Shown here piece after piece: positions 23,108-25,581 of a stretch of 25,581 bases of DNA. This DNA comes from an uncultured Lachnospiraceae bacterium (GTDB taxonomy: Bacteria > Bacillota > Clostridia > Lachnospirales > Lachnospiraceae): contig CAJLUP010000015.1 in the NCBI GenBank assembly GCA_905209865.1, positions 1 through 25,581 of the forward strand, in the 5' to 3' direction. The position numbers and the translations under genes were made by a program. The notes below the pieces were generated by a model. That model did no database searches. It worked only from the letters and a program-made list of their open reading frames with translations, and had not been told where the DNA came from. How positions within the stretch are numbered: position 1 is the first letter of the stretch; every line of letters starts with the position of its first letter.

Positions 23108-24379
23108 TTATTGTATCACACCCGGGCGGATTGTTCCATACTCTCCATCAAATCCGGGGTTCCATTTTATCTGCTCATTCCTTATTTTGTCAATCAGAGA
23201 TTGAACAGCTTCGCCGGCAACGCACCCGATCTGTTCAGCCGGCATCTCTCTTAATATTTCAAATTCTGAACCAAGTTCCACAAGAAGCCGCATATATTCC
23301 CTCTCAGCACGTTTGCCTTTCGGAGCAAATCCGTCCGCCAGGGCAACGACTTCTCTTAAAGGGATCAAATGTTCATATGTCTCTTTTTTTAATGCGACAG
23401 CCTTAGCCTCCTCTTCCGACCTGTCTGCCAGCTCCTCGATCCGATTCGCTACTCCTTCCGTCACCTTACGCCCGCACACCGGACAGATCCCGCCATGAGC
23501 CGCCGTTTCTGCCGGAGTAAAACAAACGCCGCATTTGCGATGTCCGTCCAAATGGTACTTTCCCTCCTGCGGATAAAATTCAATCGTTCCGCCCAGTCCG
23601 TTCCCTGTCCGCAGCGCTTCTGCCAGTTCTCTATAAGAGAGTCCGATATCAAAAAGCGTCGCTTCTCTTCCTAAATTCCCGGGAGAATGGGCGTCCGAAT
23701 TAGAAATAAGCCGATAGTCATCCAAAACAGACACTCTGCGGTTCATGACCGGATCGGACGAAAGACCTGTTTCCATTGCATATACATAAGCCGTCATATC
23801 TCCAAAACACTCCTTTGGAGTCCGAAATTCCGAAAATGCACCGAACACCGAAAAATGCGGCGTCCATATGTGCGCCGGAATATAAACAGCTTCCCCGCAC
23901 TCATCAAGTGTCAGCTCAATCAGATCCCGACAATCCAGTCGGAGCGTAGGACGCCCGTCCGAACAAAGATTTCCAATCAAAGCAAGGCGGTCTGCGATCC
24001 GTTCCGCCACCTCCAGATCGGGAAGGAGAACGAGACTGTGCACCTTCCGCGAACGACCTTCTTTTTTGTACACAGAACTGATCTCACCGCTTACGACAAA
24101 ACGCGGAATCATCTCCTTCTCCTTGTTCCCATACGCACCAATTCGTTTTCCCTGCGCCTCGTCACGAAGCCTGTATTCTTCTTTCAATACATACAAGCCG
24201 TCTTCTGCCGGAGTCAGTTTCTCCCGAAGTTCTTCCCGCCACGCCGGATGGGTAAAATCACCGGTTCCTACAATATGGATCCCTTTTCTCCTTGCCCACA
24301 GATCGAGCAATTCCGGCGTACATGTCTTACTTGTTGCATAAGAATATCGAGAATGGATATGAAGATCTGCTATATACAT
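23108..24379 (-). CDS. endonuclease Q-like PHP-domain DNA repair nuclease
   Basis: Predicted to nick DNA 5' of deaminated bases or abasic sites, as shown for archaeal and Bacillus EndoQ (family knowledge). The 423 residues fit that family. The PHP metal ligands are visible: DLHIHSRYS (H7, H9), GTGDFTHP (D41, H44), VSGEIS (E99), KVHSLVL (H114), PAHIWTPHFSVFG (H170) and SNSDAHSP (D229, H231). The sequence PAHIWTP is a strong EndoQ marker. A four-cysteine zinc ribbon (C283, C286, C299, C302) and a helical C-terminus follow, also EndoQ-like. No UvrD helicase is fused. Start is ATG at 24379 with GGGGAG 9 nt upstream, 33 nt after the stop of the frameshifted nuclease, so it may share its transcript. 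Activity is not proven. Confidence 0.87.
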   Translation of the reverse strand: MYIADLHIHSRYSYATSKTCTPELLDLWARRKGIHIVGTGDFTHPAWREELREKLTPAEDGLYVLKEEYRLRDEAQGKRIGAYGNKEKEMIPRFVVSGEISSVYKKEGRSRKVHSLVLLPDLEVAERIADRLALIGNLCSDGRPTLRLDCRDLIELTLDECGEAVYIPAHIWTPHFSVFGAFSEFRTPKECFGDMTAYVYAMETGLSSDPVMNRRVSVLDDYRLISNSDAHSPGNLGREATLFDIGLSYRELAEALRTGNGLGGTIEFYPQEGKYHLDGHRKCGVCFTPAETAAHGGICPVCGRKVTEGVANRIEELADRSEEEAKAVALKKETYEHLIPLREVVALADGFAPKGKRAEREYMRLLVELGSEFEILREMPAEQIGCVAGEAVQSLIDKIRNEQIKWNPGFDGEYGTIRPGVIQ

Positions 24380-24412
24380 TTTTCACTTCTCCCCTTTCAC
24401 AACCGCTGTCTC

Positions 24413-25277
24413 TCACTTCTTAAAGCAGGAATCTTGCGTACATTTCTTATACCCGGCTCTCAAAGCTTCCTCCAGCGAATCGAAGACGCAGAGCGCATCT
24501 TCGGGTTTATTTGCGATATAAAGGCAGTCCCTTCTGCCATGGACATAGTAACCGTTGGCATAATATTTTGTATTTATCTTGCTTATAAACTCCGATATTG
24601 ATGAAGCAAAACTGATTTCTTTCGCTTTCTCTCTGTTTATTATAAAGCCTTTTGAAGTTCCATTTTCAAGCTCCCGAACAAACCTGCACCCCGGAAGAGA
24701 TATCGGAGATTCGGTTAACTGCCAATACAGCCTGTACAAATCCTGTTTTAAAAATATATAGTATTCGGCGCTGTTTCCGATAATCCAGTATTTTGTATTA
24801 TCTTCTTTCAAAATTCCGCTATTTGTCCACGGAAGATTATTTCGCAGCCGTTCCTGATATTCTATATAGATATTCCCTGTCTTTGCCAGTTTCATGTCAT
24901 GTTTGATCTCTAAACCAAATTCATTTTCGCCAGAGTACTGTCCCTCTTCATCAAAAAAGCTGCCAAGCTCAACCCCATATTTTGCAAATTCTTGTTCAAC
25001 CCACACTTCAAATTCATGTCCGGCCTGAAGTTTCCCCTTAAAATAAGGTGTTTTTTTACGAGAGACATCCCAGTCAACAGGTTTTTCATAATGAATCGGA
25101 TCCGCCAAAAACCGGTCGTTCCATGTCTTTACATAGTCATTATATCTGTAGATCAAAGATTCCGTAGGCTGAAAATCCGCATAATCAATCTCTGCACCGC
25201 TTGATATTTTTTTCAAACCAAAACAGATAAAGATAGTCTTCGGGAGAAAGTCTTTCTCTTGGATTAATAATACGCAT
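24413..25277 (-). pseudogene. PD-(D/E)xK-like nuclease with Ada-like Cys tail, single-base frameshift
   Basis: A strong start (GGAGGTGA, ATG at 25277) lies 17 nt after the Res stop. Its frame reads MRIINPRERLSPEDYLYLFW and stops at 25185-25187. The main 267-codon frame opens only at a TTG (25216) without a ribosome binding site. Removing one A from the A7 run at 25207-25213 joins the frames into one 287-residue protein, so this is a +1 indel, slippage, or a sequencing error. In the main frame, GHEFEVWVEQEF precedes LEIKHDMKLAKTGNIYIEYQ (E103, K105, TGN 113-115, E119), the pattern of phage-type PD-(D/E)xK nucleases. The tail has C231, C243, C259 and C264 around FDSLEEALRAGYKKC, resembling Ada-type zinc-binding modules. 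Function is unknown; the position behind a type III Res gene suggests a restriction accessory role. Confidence 0.7.
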
Positions 25278-25294
25278 AGTCACCTCCACTGAAT

Positions 25295-25581
25295 CTAAAT
25301 TTCTTCTGCATAAGCAGTCAGCCGGTCCATATCACTGCCGAACTCCTTTTGCCGCTCTTTCCTGTTAAAGAAATGCAGCCCCCATATCTTATAATTATTA
25401 TCATCCGCTATTTGAACAACCGGAACCAACTGATTTTGCATTTCCAGTAAAAACTCTTCTTTCCACTTGTCCACAGGCAATAAATGTGTCCCTTTCGGTT
25501 CAATAAAAACTTGAAGCTGTTCAAACCCTCCGTCCTTACATACCTGAAGAAACAAAAGATAATCCGGTTCAAATCTTCGTC
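25295..25581 (-). CDS. type III restriction enzyme Res subunit, C-terminal fragment (runs off window)
   Basis: The frame is open to the right edge (first complete codon at 25579) and reads RRFEPDYLLFLQVCKDGGFE, then LQVFIEPKGTHLLPVDKWKEE, ending at TAG. PD ... EPK is the PD-(D/E)xK nuclease site at the C-terminus of type III Res (helicase-nuclease) subunits, and the HLL-x-x-DKWK continuation is characteristic of that family from memory. The first internal Met (25555) is not the real start; most of the protein, including the helicase motifs, and any Mod methylase lie beyond the window. It is followed 17 nt later by the frameshifted nuclease, suggesting an operon. Confidence 0.75.
   Translation of the reverse strand, partial: RRFEPDYLLFLQVCKDGGFEQLQVFIEPKGTHLLPVDKWKEEFLLEMQNQLVPVVQIADDNNYKIWGLHFFNRKERQKEFGSDMDRLTAYAEEI

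Noticed and set aside
23687..24601. 304-codon plus-strand open frame
   Set aside because: It is antisense to the EndoQ-like gene with its intact metal ligands and has no supported start.
24413..25216. TTG at 25216 as the true start of the nuclease gene
   Set aside because: It lacks a ribosome binding site, whereas the ATG at 25277 has GGAGGTGA and is one base out of frame.
1..25581. CRISPR array, tRNA or rRNA genes
   Set aside because: No regularly spaced direct repeats with unique spacers, and no cloverleaf or rRNA-like sequence were seen on either strand by eye.

Overview
The window reads as a low-to-moderate GC Clostridia chromosome, most likely a gut Lachnospiraceae. This rests on protein character (a lysyl-tRNA synthetase with an EMAP-II-like tail, a DUF1934 protein next to MurI, a trigger-factor-like lipoprotein, a huge sortase-anchored GH2 enzyme), on AGGAGG-type ribosome binding sites and on consensus sigma-A promoters. 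No rRNA, tRNA or CRISPR array was seen. Taxonomy is inferred from these features, not from a search.

Layout, left to right; almost everything is on the minus strand, so transcription runs right to left. (1) 1-1283 is an AT-rich accessory remnant: a possible insertion-sequence end at the edge, an XRE regulator with its own terminator and a candidate operator, a decayed ORF (583-976), a minus-strand terminator, and a cluster of GATGTA/TACATC motifs inside an inverted repeat, directly behind lysS. (2) 1284-3961 is greA-lysS, driven by a promoter with perfect consensus boxes. (3) 4228-9744 is a single 1838-residue cell-wall-anchored GH2 beta-galactosidase-like enzyme with its own promoter/operator, structured leader and terminator. 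It sits between dusB and greA, which I recall as normally neighbours in clostridia. (4) 10072-13863 reads, in transcription order, trigger-factor-like lipoprotein, LacX-type aldose epimerase, coaX, dusB. (5) 13997-15472 is cardiolipin synthase, divergent from the only convincing plus-strand gene (15642-16073, small membrane protein of unknown function), which ends in a bidirectional terminator. (6) 16168-24379 reads, in transcription order, endonuclease Q-like PHP nuclease, cvfB, dnaE, pfkA, murI, DUF1934. (7) 24413-25581 is a second accessory patch: the C-terminal end of a type III restriction (Res) subunit, followed 17 nt later by a PD-(D/E)xK-like protein with an Ada-like cysteine tail, interrupted by a single-base frameshift in an A7 run.

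The core genes cover translation (lysS, dusB), transcript elongation (greA), CoA synthesis (coaX), glycolysis (pfkA), cell wall (murI), lipid synthesis (cls) and replication/repair (dnaE, endoQ). The accessory pieces are glycan foraging (GH2, perhaps helped by the mutarotase) and DNA restriction. The most interesting items are the frameshifted nuclease beside the type III Res gene, the GH2 interruption of the coaX-dusB-greA-lysS order, and the repeat-dense site behind lysS. No complete new system is proven here: the restriction locus runs off the right edge.
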